A stretch of 64,000 nucleotides of DNA from Geodermatophilus saharensis (GTDB taxonomy: Bacteria; Actinomycetota; Actinomycetes; Mycobacteriales; Geodermatophilaceae). The notes beneath the pieces were generated by a model. It did not search any database. It was not told the origin of the DNA and saw nothing but the letters and a program-made list of their open reading frames with translations. The DNA is taken from NCBI RefSeq assembly GCF_900188205.1, contig NZ_FZOH01000002.1, forward strand, positions 682,001-746,000, in the 5' to 3' direction. Positions 56,032 through 64,000 of the stretch are shown piece by piece (within the stretch, counting starts at the first letter, position 1; each line of letters opens with the position of its first letter). The translations under genes were made by a program, and so were the position numbers.

Positions 56032-56793
56032 ATGAGCACCACCGTGGACACACCCGCAGCGACCCGACCGCCAGTGGACCGGATGCGCCGGACCTCCCTC
56101 GCCGCCGGCCTCCTCTACCTGGCCACGTTCGTGTCCATGCCCACCCTCGCGCTGTACCAGGACGTGCGGGGAGAGCCCGACTTCGTGCTGGGCGCCGGCA
56201 GCGACACCGGCGTGCTCGTGGCGGCCTCCACCGAGGTCGTCGTCGCCCTCGCGGGCGTCGGAACCGCCGTGGTGCTGTTCCCGGTGGCCAAGCGGGTCAG
56301 CGAGACCGCCGCCCTCGGCTTCGTCACCTCCCGGGTCATCGAGGGCGCCGTGATCATCGTCGGCGTCGTCAGCGTCCTGACGCTGCTCACCCTGCGCACC
56401 GACGTGGCCGGCACCGCGGGCGCGGACCCCGCCTCCCTGCTCACCACCGGTTCCACCCTGAGCGCGGTCTACGACTGGGCGTTCCTGCTCTCGCAGAGCC
56501 TCATGCCGGTGTTCAACGCGCTGTGCCTGGGCTGGGTGCTGTACCGGTCCGGCCTGGTGCCACGCGCCCTGCCCGCCCTCGGACTCATCGGCGCCCCGCT
56601 GCTGCTGGCCTCCGACATCGCGATCTTCTTCGGCGTCTACGACCGCGCGGCCCCGATCGCCGTGCTCGCCGCCGTGCCGATCGCCGTCTGGGAGTTCTCC
56701 CTCGGCGTCTACCTGACCGTCAGGGGTTTCCGGCCCTCCGCCGTCGCCGCGCTCCCGGCCGGCGACCGGGCCTCGGAGCGCTCACCGGCCTGA
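56032..56793 (+). CDS. DUF4386 domain membrane protein
   Basis: 253-residue integral membrane protein with six hydrophobic helices. It begins RRTSLAAGLLYLATFVSMPT, with ESTSV-like loop segments and LGFVTSRVIEGAVIIVG in helix 3, and a conserved end LGVYLTVRGFRPSAV. These are DUF4386 features; function unknown. ATG 56032 follows AAGGGAC. It is the third gene of the cluster, 30 bp before the alcohol dehydrogenase. Confidence 0.9.
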   Translation: MSTTVDTPAATRPPVDRMRRTSLAAGLLYLATFVSMPTLALYQDVRGEPDFVLGAGSDTGVLVAASTEVVVALAGVGTAVVLFPVAKRVSETAALGFVTSRVIEGAVIIVGVVSVLTLLTLRTDVAGTAGADPASLLTTGSTLSAVYDWAFLLSQSLMPVFNALCLGWVLYRSGLVPRALPALGLIGAPLLLASDIAIFFGVYDRAAPIAVLAAVPIAVWEFSLGVYLTVRGFRPSAVAALPAGDRASERSPA

Positions 56794-56823
56794 GAGTCCC
56801 GTCCACCGACACGAGGAGCAGCG

Positions 56824-57801
56824 ATGAAGGCGATGGTCCAGGAGCGGTTCGGCCCTCCGGACGTCCTGCAGTTCGTGGACACCGACCTCCCCCGGATCGG
56901 TCCCGACGACGTGCTCGTCCGGGTGCACGCCGCCGCGGTCAACCCCTACGACTGGCACATGGTGCGTGGCGACCCCTACATCGCCCGGCTGGTCGGGGGT
57001 GTCGGGCTGACCCGGCCGAAGCAGCGGGTGGCCGGGGTCGACGGGGCCGGGGAGGTGGTGGCCGTCGGTGCCGACGTGCGCGGGCTCCGCTCGGGGGACC
57101 ACGTACTCGGCTGGTTCGACGGCGCCTTCGCCGAGTACGCCCGCGCCGCCGCGGACCGGATCGTCCCCAAGCCGGGTGGGCTCACCTTCGAGCAGGCGGC
57201 TGCCCTGCCGATGGCCGGGCAGACCGCCTTGCGCGCGATCCGGGACGTCGGCGAGGTGCGGGCCGGACAGCGGGTGCTGGTCAACGGTGCCGCCGGTGGT
57301 GTCGGCAGCTTCGCCGTCCAGATCGCGGCCGCCCTCGGCGCGGAGATCACCGGAGTGTGCAGTACGCGCAACGTCGAACTCGTCCACGCGATCGGCGCCG
57401 CCCACGTCATCGACTACACCGCAGCCGACTTCACCTCCGGGTGCACGCGCTACGACGTGATCCTCGACAACGCCGGCAGCCAGCCGCTGACCCGGCTGCG
57501 CCGGGCACTCACTCCCACCGGGACCCTGGTGGTCAACGCCGGAGGCTCACCCGGTCACCTGCTCGGCCCGATCGCGAGCGTGCTCCGCGTGGCCGCGCTC
57601 GACGGCCTCGTCCGACAGCGGCTGCGGCCCCTCTCGAGCACCTGGACCCGGGAGCACCTGCTCACCGTCACCGACCTCGTCGAGGCCGGACGACTCGCCC
57701 CGGTCCTCGACCGGACCTTCGCACTGGCCGACACGGCAGCCGCCCTCCGGCACGTGGAGAACGGTCACGCGCGCGGCAAGGTCGTCATCACCATCACCTG
57801 A
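56824..57801 (+). CDS. NAD(P)-dependent alcohol dehydrogenase/quinone reductase (MDR)
   Basis: 325-residue zinc-independent MDR enzyme. It has VLVRVHAAAVNPYDWHMVRG, then VAGVDGAGEVVAVGADVRGL, the nucleotide loop VLVNGAAGGVGSFAVQIAAA and a C-terminal HVENGHARGKVVITI. It resembles reductases acting on quinones or alpha,beta-unsaturated carbonyls and is a paralogue of the enzyme at 49.8 kb. ATG 56824. Last gene of the MalT-regulator cluster. Substrate unknown. Confidence 0.92.
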   Translation: MKAMVQERFGPPDVLQFVDTDLPRIGPDDVLVRVHAAAVNPYDWHMVRGDPYIARLVGGVGLTRPKQRVAGVDGAGEVVAVGADVRGLRSGDHVLGWFDGAFAEYARAAADRIVPKPGGLTFEQAAALPMAGQTALRAIRDVGEVRAGQRVLVNGAAGGVGSFAVQIAAALGAEITGVCSTRNVELVHAIGAAHVIDYTAADFTSGCTRYDVILDNAGSQPLTRLRRALTPTGTLVVNAGGSPGHLLGPIASVLRVAALDGLVRQRLRPLSSTWTREHLLTVTDLVEAGRLAPVLDRTFALADTAAALRHVENGHARGKVVITIT

Positions 57802-57904
57802 TCGCGTGCGTGGCGGCGACCAGGCCCGTCCCGGGTGAGGACCTCACACGCGCCCTGCAACGACACGACGCGGACCTGCGACAGCGGTGTCGAGCGAGCA
57901 GGTC

Positions 57905-58222
57905 GGGCTGGTGGCGGGTGACGTTCCACGGTGTGGAGGACGAAGACGGCCGACCGGGCGCTGTCCGCCAGGGCCACGAACGCGCCCGCGACCACGAGCG
58001 CCCGCAGGATGCGATGCCGGCGGGCTCGGCACGAGCAGCACCCCGACCGCCAGGGCGGCGCTGTCGGCGACGAACGGCAGGGCGGCGCCGACCACGAACA
58101 GGGAAGCACCGACCAGCGGACCGACGAACCCGTCACCGGCGACCTCACCGGCGGGCATCCGACCGTTGGCGCGCTCGAGCAGCGCGATGGGGATCAGGCG
58201 AGGGACGACGGTCTGCGCAACG
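57905..58222 (-). pseudogene. MFS transporter remnant
   Basis: Minus-strand pieces of one MFS exporter: VAQTVVPRLIPIALLERANG, GEVAGDGFVGPLVGASLFVV and ALPFVADSAALAVGVLLV in one frame, then, after a shift near 58010, LRALVVAGAFVALADSARSA in another. Together they cover about one quarter of a typical transporter. Both ends are lost. Confidence 0.65.
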
Positions 58223-58225
58223 GTG

Positions 58226-58396
58226 TCAGTCGCCGTCCACGTCTCCGGAGCCGCCGTCGGCCCACGGCACCGGGTCTGCCCGCCAGTCGGCGGGTGGCGG
58301 CACCGGTTCGGCCTGCACCTCGACCTGCTCCTCGACCGGCACCCGAACGCCGGCGAGGAACGCGTCCTCCGGCACGCGGTACCTGTTGTCGGTCAT
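58226..58396 (-). CDS. Small acidic hypothetical protein
   Basis: 56-codon ORF from ATG 58396 to TGA at 58226. It encodes a Pro/Val/Asp-rich acidic peptide starting MTDNRYRVPEDAFLAGVRVP and including ADWRADPVPWADGG. GAGG lies 9 nt upstream. Clean codon use (GC-ending third positions) and a sensible start support it, but no homologue or domain is known to me. It could be a fragment of a larger lost gene. Confidence 0.45.
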   Translation of the reverse strand: MTDNRYRVPEDAFLAGVRVPVEEQVEVQAEPVPPPADWRADPVPWADGGSGDVDGD

Positions 58397-58950
58397 GGAC
58401 GCAGCCTCGCACGCACGGGCGCCACATCCCGACCTCGTGCGATCGGGCCCACGGTGGTGTCGCGGCCCCGGACCTGCGGCAGCTCACCCGAGCAGGACCG
58501 ACAGGCCCGCGAGGACGGGCATCGGGGCTCGGGTGGTGAGCAGGACGACGTCGCGGGCCACGACCGTGCGCCGACCACTCGCCGCCGCGCAGACGAAGAC
58601 GTTCTGCGCCGTGGGCCGCACTACGCGACCAGCTCGCCGTCGCCGAGGGACTCGCCGCCACCCTCGCCGAGCACCTGGACCGCGTCGGCTAGCGAGGACC
58701 GACGGCTCCCGCGCCGGTGCTGCAGCCCTGGGCCGTGCACCCCCCGCAGAGCTCCTCGGTCACGGCAGCTCACCTCCCTCCGCTGCCCTCACCTCGGCTC
58801 TTCGCGCCGCGCTCGACAGGGGTGCAGCAGGCCGCTGCACACGGCCAGGACGTCGGTGACGGCGGACCGGGGTCTGACCACGCCTCCCGGCCGGCCTGCT
58901 CCGGGATCCCGCCCGTGAGACCGACCCCGCCGGACGGGCGACGGTGGAGG
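58397..58950. other. 554-bp decayed intergenic region
   Basis: Short reading frames end abruptly: plus-strand LRDQLAVAEGLAATLAEHLD before a stop at about 58692, and minus-strand VVARDVVLLTTRAPMPVLAG. Both look like tails of lost genes and neither has a start with a ribosome site. No gene called. Confidence 0.4.
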
Positions 58951-60984
58951 TCAGATCGCGCTGCACAGGCGGAAGGAGTCGAGCACCGCCGCGTGGATGT
59001 TGCGGCTGCTCACCGCGTCGCCCACCCGATAGACGTGGAACCGGCCGTCGTCGTTGTGGCTCGGGGACTGGGGGGACAGCGCCAGGAGCTCCCGGCTGTC
59101 GATCTCGCCGCAGTTGATCGACGCGTCCACCAGCGCGTCGTAGAGGTCGGTCACGGGTGACGTTCCGTGCTCGATCACGACGGTGTCGACGTGGCGCTCG
59201 ATCGACCGTCGGGCACCGTCCACGGCGAACGTCGCCGTGAGCCGTCCGCCCGACCGTTCGACGCGGACCAGGCGGTGGGCCGGGGTCATCGTCACGTCGT
59301 GTTCGGCCAGCATCTGCAGGTAGCCGGCCATCGTGAGCGCACCGACGTCGGGGGAGATGGTCCGCTCCGGGGTGACCAGCTCGACCGAGGCCGCGGCGGG
59401 CGCGAGGACCTCGATGGCGTCGAGCGCCTGGTGCCCTCCGTGGTCGTCGTAGACGAGCACGTCCCCGGTGGGCTTGACCGCTCCGGACAGCACGTCCCAG
59501 GAGTCGATCGCGAGGTGGCTGCCCTCGGCGACCTCGACGTCGGGCAGACCGCCGGTCGCGATCACGATGACGTCGAAGTCCCCCGTGGCGAGCTCGTCCG
59601 GTTCCACGAGGTGGTTGAGCTCGAGGTGGACGCCGAGCCGCTTGCACTCCTCGATCCGCCAGTCGACGATCCCGACCAGGTCCCGCCGCCGCGGCGACTT
59701 CGCCGCGAGGGCGATCTGGCCGCCCAGGCTCGGGCTGGCCTCGAAGAGGACCACCGTGTGCCCCCGTTCGGCGAGGGTCCGAGCGGCCTCCAGCCCCGCT
59801 GGCCCACCGCCGACGACGGCGACCTGCTTCTGCCCGGCCGCCTTGCGGACCGTGTGCGGGAGGCGCAGCTCCCGGCCGGTCGAGGGGTTGTGGGCGCACA
59901 TGGCCGACCCGGAGCTGTAGATGCCGTCGATGCACATGTTGGCGCCCACGCACGGACGGATGCGGTCCACCTGTCGCGCGGCGACCTTGTTCGGCAGGTG
60001 GGGGTCCGCGATCAGCGCCCGCGTCATCCCGACCAGGTCCACGAGTCCCTCGGTGACGGCGTACCGCGCAGTCGCCACGTCGCCGATCTTGGCGGCGTGC
60101 ATCACCGGGACGTCGACGCGCTGCTTGACCCAGCCGGTGAACGCGAGGTGCGGCGCTGCCGGCGTGCCCATCGGCGGGATCATCTGCGCCAGCTCGGCGT
60201 CGGTGTCGATGAACCCCTTGATCACGCTGAAGAAGTCGATGCCCGCGTCGGTGAGGGCGTGCGCGACCTGCAGGGCCTCGTCGGTCCGGAGACCGTCCGG
60301 ACGGCCCTCGTCGAAGGTCATGCGGACCCCGACGACGAACTCCTCCCCGACGGCGGCGCGGATGGCCCGGACGACCTGGAGCGGGAACCGCATCCGGTTC
60401 TCGAACGATCCTCCGTACTCGTCCTCGCGGCGGTTCCGGGCCGGCGTCCAGAAGGCGTCCAGCAGGTGCCCGTACGCCATGAGCTCGATGCCGTCGAGCC
60501 CCCCGTCCCTGCAGCGCACGGCCGCGTCGGCGAAGTCGCGGACGATGCGGTCGAGATCCCAGCGGTCCGCCGGCCGCGTGAACGCGCGGTGCGCCGACTC
60601 GCGGAGCGCACTGACCGACAGGGCCGGCAGCCAGTCGTGGGTGTAGTTGCTCGTCCGGTGACCGAGGTGGGTCAGCTGGGTCATGACCGCGGCGCCGTGT
60701 TCGTGGACCTCGTCCGCGAGACGACGCAGCAGCGGGACCGCCTCGTCCTTGAACAGCTGCAGGTTGCCGAACGCCGGCGCACTCTCCGGGCTGACGATGG
60801 CACTGCCGCCGATCATCGTGAGCCCGACCCCGCCGCGTGCCTTCTCCACGTGGTAGGCCCGGTAGCGGTCCCCCGGGAGCCCGTCCTCGCTGTACGCGGG
60901 CTCGTGGGAGGTGCTCACGATCCGGTTGCGCAGCGTCACGCCCTTGAGCGTGAAGGGACTCATCAACGGGTCTGCGGACTGCAC
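58951..60984 (-). CDS. NADH:flavin oxidoreductase/FAD disulphide-reductase fusion (TMADH/StcD-like)
   Basis: 677 residues. Residues ~10-370 are an OYE-type FMN barrel (LRNRIVSTSHEPAYSEDGLP, DGIELMAYGHLLDAFWTPAR). The [4Fe-4S] ligand cluster is in CVGANMCIDG and the later MCAHNP. Residues ~400-677 form the FAD/NAD domain (QVAVVGGGPAGLEAARTLAE, TVVLFEASPSLGGQIALAAK). This is the layout of trimethylamine dehydrogenase, 2,4-dienoyl-CoA reductase and StcD-type N-methylproline demethylases; the N-terminus is closest to the last as I recall them. GTG 60984 follows GGAGG. The neighbouring BCCT carrier supports an N-methylated substrate. Confidence 0.88.
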   Translation of the reverse strand: MQSADPLMSPFTLKGVTLRNRIVSTSHEPAYSEDGLPGDRYRAYHVEKARGGVGLTMIGGSAIVSPESAPAFGNLQLFKDEAVPLLRRLADEVHEHGAAVMTQLTHLGHRTSNYTHDWLPALSVSALRESAHRAFTRPADRWDLDRIVRDFADAAVRCRDGGLDGIELMAYGHLLDAFWTPARNRREDEYGGSFENRMRFPLQVVRAIRAAVGEEFVVGVRMTFDEGRPDGLRTDEALQVAHALTDAGIDFFSVIKGFIDTDAELAQMIPPMGTPAAPHLAFTGWVKQRVDVPVMHAAKIGDVATARYAVTEGLVDLVGMTRALIADPHLPNKVAARQVDRIRPCVGANMCIDGIYSSGSAMCAHNPSTGRELRLPHTVRKAAGQKQVAVVGGGPAGLEAARTLAERGHTVVLFEASPSLGGQIALAAKSPRRRDLVGIVDWRIEECKRLGVHLELNHLVEPDELATGDFDVIVIATGGLPDVEVAEGSHLAIDSWDVLSGAVKPTGDVLVYDDHGGHQALDAIEVLAPAAASVELVTPERTISPDVGALTMAGYLQMLAEHDVTMTPAHRLVRVERSGGRLTATFAVDGARRSIERHVDTVVIEHGTSPVTDLYDALVDASINCGEIDSRELLALSPQSPSHNDDGRFHVYRVGDAVSSRNIHAAVLDSFRLCSAI

Positions 60985-61262
60985 GGGTGCCTCCAGGAGC
61001 AACGGCGGCCGATGGCGTCTCCCCGACCTCTCCTCCGCGCCTCCTGCCTCGTCGGAGGAGTCGGCACGGTCGCGACGTCGACGACCCCTCGACCAGTTCG
61101 TGCCCGGTGGACGGTGTCCGTCACAGAGGCTGCCGGCGGCCCTCGATCGCGTCGGGAGGACAGGGTGCCGCGGCGTCCGCCCGGTCCGGAAGGACCGCAC
61201 CCGGACTCGGACCGGGCGCGAGTCACCGAGTTACACTGCGTACTCCACGCTCGAGGAGTCAG

Positions 61263-62825
61263 GTGAGCGATCCGCAGCTGGAGGACCTCTCGCGGGACGT
61301 CGACGAGGCGGTGCGCCTGCGCGCACGACTGGTGCAGGACGTGCTGTCGCTCGGGCCCGCGCGCGCCGCCCGGGAACACGGCGTCACCCGACAGACGGCC
61401 GCCAAGTGGGCCCAGCGCTACCGCACCGGCGGGGCGGCACAGCTGAGCCGGCCCGCCCACCGACGCCGGACGACGCAGGAGTTGCGGCACGCCGCCCTCA
61501 CCGCGCCGCTCTGGATGCCCACCACCAAGTGGTCCAGTCGCTCCATCGCCGACGCCCTCGGGGTCAGCCAGTCCTTCGTGGCGCGCGCCTGGGAGGCCAT
61601 GCGGTCCGGTACCGCGTTCTGCGATGACCTGACCGCCGCGGCGGCCGGGCGTCAGCCGGCCGTCCTCGGCCTCCTGGTGACGTCGGAGTACGTCGTCCTG
61701 GCCGTCCAGCTCACGCCGGTTGCCCCGCGGGAGGATGCTGCTGCACCGGCCCGCGTCGACCCGGCGGTGCACCGGTCCCTGCGGGCGGCCCTGGTCTCCG
61801 ACCTGGTCCGCCCCGGGGTCCCGGCGATCTCCGCCGCCGACACGGGTCCGTTCTGGGAGGAGGTGGCGGAGGCCGCCGACCCGGGCGCGACCCTGATGGC
61901 GGTCGCGTCCGCCCCGGCGCCCGTGCCGGCCGAGGTGTCGGTGCGAGCGACGTGCCGGGACGTCGGCGAGTGGCTGTCCCTCTTCTCGTCCCTCGTCGAG
62001 TGGGGGGCGCTGCTCTCCCCCACCTCGGCACTGCAGCTGGAGAACGACCTGCGGGCGTGGGCGCGAGCGCCCCGCCGTGCCTTCACGTGGGTGCGTCGCC
62101 CATCCCGGGCCGGAGGGGGCCGCGGACCCGCGACCCGGTCCGCGGCGCGCCACCCGGGACCGGAACGGGTCCTCGCCGACGAGATCGTCCTGACCATCCG
62201 GCAGGGCGTCGCGGAAGGCCGGCTCGCCGGTGGCGACCGCGTCACCGAGCGGTACCTGGCGGGCCGGCTGCGGACGACGCGAGGCCAGGTCAGGACGGCA
62301 CTGCGGCTGCTGGAGAGGGACGGCCTGCTCACGATCACGACCGGGCACGCAGCGGTGGTCCCCGTCCTGACGACGAACGACGTCGTCGAGACGTACGCCG
62401 CGCGCCGCGCGCTCGGGACCCTGGTCATCCGGGCCGCCGTCCGGTGGTCCCCGCAGGAGCGGCAGTCGGTCGAGGACGCGCTCGACGCCCTGGAGCGCTG
62501 GGCCGCGACCGGCGACGTGCACCGGACCGGCGAGGCGGACATCGCCTTCCAGAACACCCTCGCCGAGGCCTCCGGCCTGGTGCGCATCGCGCCCATGCTC
62601 GAGGTCCTGGCCGACCACCTGCGGATGTTCATCGCCGTGATGGGGCTCGACTACGCGTATCCGATCGACGCGATGGTGCGAGACGACCGCGCCATCTTCG
62701 AGGCCATCGACGCCGGGGACGGCGAGGTCGCGGCAGAACGGTGGCGCGTCAAGATCGACGACGCCGCCGCCTACATGCTCCGACAGCTCTCCGCCACCAG
62801 GTCGCGGCCGGCCAGGAGGCCCTGA
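61263..62825 (+). CDS. Fusion regulator: transposase-like HTH plus GntR/FCD
   Basis: 520 residues. The N-terminal ~100 residues are a homeodomain-like HTH as in IS630-type transposases (SLGPARAAREHGVTRQTAAK, TKWSSRSIADALGVSQSFVA). The middle (~110-290) is unassigned. The C-terminal ~230 residues are a GntR winged helix (LADEIVLTIRQGVAEGRLAG, LRTTRGQVRTALRLLERDGL) with an FCD ligand domain (MVRDDRAIFEAIDAGDGEVA). GTG 61263 follows GAGGAG, with TACACT at 61233 as possible -10. It lies divergent from the flavoprotein gene and upstream of the BCCT gene, which it probably controls. Confidence 0.85.
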   Translation: MSDPQLEDLSRDVDEAVRLRARLVQDVLSLGPARAAREHGVTRQTAAKWAQRYRTGGAAQLSRPAHRRRTTQELRHAALTAPLWMPTTKWSSRSIADALGVSQSFVARAWEAMRSGTAFCDDLTAAAAGRQPAVLGLLVTSEYVVLAVQLTPVAPREDAAAPARVDPAVHRSLRAALVSDLVRPGVPAISAADTGPFWEEVAEAADPGATLMAVASAPAPVPAEVSVRATCRDVGEWLSLFSSLVEWGALLSPTSALQLENDLRAWARAPRRAFTWVRRPSRAGGGRGPATRSAARHPGPERVLADEIVLTIRQGVAEGRLAGGDRVTERYLAGRLRTTRGQVRTALRLLERDGLLTITTGHAAVVPVLTTNDVVETYAARRALGTLVIRAAVRWSPQERQSVEDALDALERWAATGDVHRTGEADIAFQNTLAEASGLVRIAPMLEVLADHLRMFIAVMGLDYAYPIDAMVRDDRAIFEAIDAGDGEVAAERWRVKIDDAAAYMLRQLSATRSRPARRP

Positions 62826-62920
62826 GCGGTCGAGGACGACCTGCGCGGCTGTCGCCGGCCGGTCCGGCACCCGGTGGGCGGGAGCACGGACCCTCGCCGA
62901 GGCGCGAGAGCGGCGAGCCA

Positions 62921-62978
62921 TTGACAGTGGTCCAGCTCACATTGTTTCGTATGGCGCGACGGAAGCGCCCTGCGAAAC
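62921..62978 (+). promoter_or_regulatory. Promoter and operator of the BCCT gene
   Basis: TTGACA at 62921-62926 is a consensus -35; with an 18-bp spacer the -10 is TTTCGT (62945-62950). That -10 lies inside an imperfect inverted repeat, 62944-62957 and 62965-62978 (12 of 14 bp paired, 7-bp spacer). A repressor bound there would block the promoter. Likely target of the GntR-type fusion regulator. Confidence 0.6.
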
Positions 62979-62990
62979 GAGAGGTGTCTC

Positions 62991-64000
62991 ATGAGCCCCC
63001 ACGGCCCCGAACACCCGAAGCGCCCCCGAGCCGCCGACGGCGACATGGCGGTCGAGGAGACGGTCGTCGTCCAGCACTTCGTCCACGCCGCGCCCGACGA
63101 CGACCGGACGCACCCGCGGGCCGCCGACGTCGACCAGCCGGTCGACCGGACCGTCTTCATCGCCGGCCTCGCCCTGACCCTGGCGTTCGTGCTGTGGGGT
63201 GTCCTCTCGCCGACCTCGTTGGCCACCGCGGCCTCGACGGTCCTGGCGAAGATGATCGACGCCACCGGCTGGGTGTACGTGCTCGTGACCGTCGGCTTCG
63301 TCGCGCTCATGCTGCTGCTCGCCCTCTCGCGCTACGGGCGGATCCGACTGGGCCGCGACGACGAGCGCCCGGAGTTCAGCACCGTCTCCTGGATCTCCAT
63401 GATGTTCGCCACCGGCATGGGCATCGGGCTGATCTTCTGGGGCGTCGCCGAGCCGCTGTCGCACCTGCTCACCCCGCCGCTGGACCTCGCCGAGCCCGCG
63501 ACGCCCGAGTCGGCCGAACTAGGCCTGGAGTACACGATCTTCCACTGGGGGCTGCACCCGTGGGCGCTGTACGGCGTCGTCGGGCTGGCCCTGGCCTATG
63601 CCACGTTCCGCAAGGGCCTGCCCAACCTGCTCAGCTCCATCGTGTTCCCCCGGAAGGACCCCTCGCACCCTGCCCGCCGGGCCGTCGACATCTTCGGGCT
63701 GTTCATCACCACGTTCGGGGCGGCCACGTCCCTGGGACTGGGCGCCCTCCAGATCAACAGCGGGCTGACGCGGGTCTTCGACGCCCCCCAGAGCAACACC
63801 GTCTGCATCGTGGTGATCGTCGTGCTGACCGCCCTGTTCGTGCTCTCCGCGGTCAGCGGAACCGAGCGGGGCGTCAAGTGGATGGCGAACATCAACGCCG
63901 GGCTGGCCGTCGGGGTGCTGGTCTTCGTGTTCGCCTTCGGGCCCACGATCTTCCTGATGAACACCCTCGTCGAGTCCTTCGGCGGCTACCTGGCCCAGTT
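62991..64000 (+). CDS. BCCT family betaine/choline/carnitine transporter, 3' partial
   Basis: First 336 codons of a BCCT carrier; the gene runs off the window. A ~55-residue hydrophilic N-terminal region (MSPHGPEHPKRPRAADGDMA onward) precedes the first helix (VFIAGLALTLAFVLWG). The family hallmark GMGIGLIFWGVAEP follows, then FHWGLHPWALYG and GAATSLGLGALQINSG. ATG 62991 has GAGAGGTG 6 nt upstream. It imports quaternary amines or related compounds by Na+ or H+ symport or exchange. With the divergent TMADH/StcD-like enzyme it suggests catabolic uptake rather than osmoprotection. Confidence 0.93.
   Translation, partial: MSPHGPEHPKRPRAADGDMAVEETVVVQHFVHAAPDDDRTHPRAADVDQPVDRTVFIAGLALTLAFVLWGVLSPTSLATAASTVLAKMIDATGWVYVLVTVGFVALMLLLALSRYGRIRLGRDDERPEFSTVSWISMMFATGMGIGLIFWGVAEPLSHLLTPPLDLAEPATPESAELGLEYTIFHWGLHPWALYGVVGLALAYATFRKGLPNLLSSIVFPRKDPSHPARRAVDIFGLFITTFGAATSLGLGALQINSGLTRVFDAPQSNTVCIVVIVVLTALFVLSAVSGTERGVKWMANINAGLAVGVLVFVFAFGPTIFLMNTLVESFGGYLAQ

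Noticed and set aside
61263..61560. IS630-type transposase as a mobile element
   Set aside because: Only the HTH part is present, in frame with a GntR/FCD domain, with no DDE domain or terminal repeats.

Overview
The window is very GC-rich chromosomal DNA with many GTG starts, GTGA/ATGA stop-start overlaps and leaderless promoters (a TANNNT-type -10 box 6-8 nt before the start codon). A furA-katG pair, a mycothiol-type maleylpyruvate isomerase family protein, a GAF-ANTAR protein, a GPP34 protein and DUF4389/DUF4386 membrane proteins point to an actinobacterium. The overall flavour suggests a Geodermatophilaceae-like soil or rock-surface genus. That placement is an inference from gene content, not from a marker gene. 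I saw no rRNA, tRNA, CRISPR array, insertion sequence or prophage.

Layout. 1-2.1 kb: the end of a biotin-dependent acyl-CoA carboxylase alpha subunit and an acyl-CoA dehydrogenase. 2.1-5.7 kb (minus): an ALDH7-type dehydrogenase, a D-amino-acid-oxidase-fold flavoprotein and an isochorismatase-like protein, probably pipecolate/lysine catabolism, divergent from a TetR gene and an MFS transporter. 7.6-10.4 kb: a truncated LLM oxidoreductase, a class A beta-lactamase lipoprotein and an atypical SDR. 10.4-18 kb: a flavoprotein and a GH2 glycosidase (minus), divergent from a sugar ABC importer (binding protein and two permeases, no ATPase) followed by a DapB-like dehydrogenase. 18-21.5 kb: an arginase-fold protein and furA-katG with a strong terminator. 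21.6-28.3 kb: small stand-alone genes and an SDR pseudogene.

28.3-37.0 kb is the most distinctive part, a hydrolase island. It holds a patatin-like lipase and an S41 peptidase (minus), an M43 zinc metallopeptidase with a small partner gene (plus), and a HAD-M28 peptidase fusion preceded by a decayed DUF2235 lipase (minus). Each of the three promoter regions carries heptamers (GGTGACG or a variant) repeated every 11 bp. The last heptamer lies 9 nt before a -10-like hexamer. This is the layout of SARP-type activator sites and implies one shared activator, which is not encoded in the island.

37.1-41.0 kb: a three-gene molybdenum hydroxylase operon of the PaoABC type. 41-45.5 kb: an AraC gene with a 3' frameshift, a GAF-ANTAR protein, a frameshifted MarR, a ZIP remnant, a SET-domain protein and an NTF2-like protein. 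45.5-50.8 kb: a two-component system, a GPP34 protein, an alpha/beta hydrolase and a quinone-reductase-like enzyme. 50.9-57.8 kb: a TetR gene with twin operators, then a MalT-like LuxR ATPase leading DUF4389, a 78-residue protein, DUF4386 and an alcohol dehydrogenase. 57.8-58.95 kb is a decayed stretch with an MFS remnant and one small acidic ORF. 58.95-64 kb: a TMADH/StcD-like flavoprotein, an HTH-GntR/FCD fusion regulator and the start of a BCCT carrier. Together they look like a locus for uptake and demethylation of N-methylated compounds.
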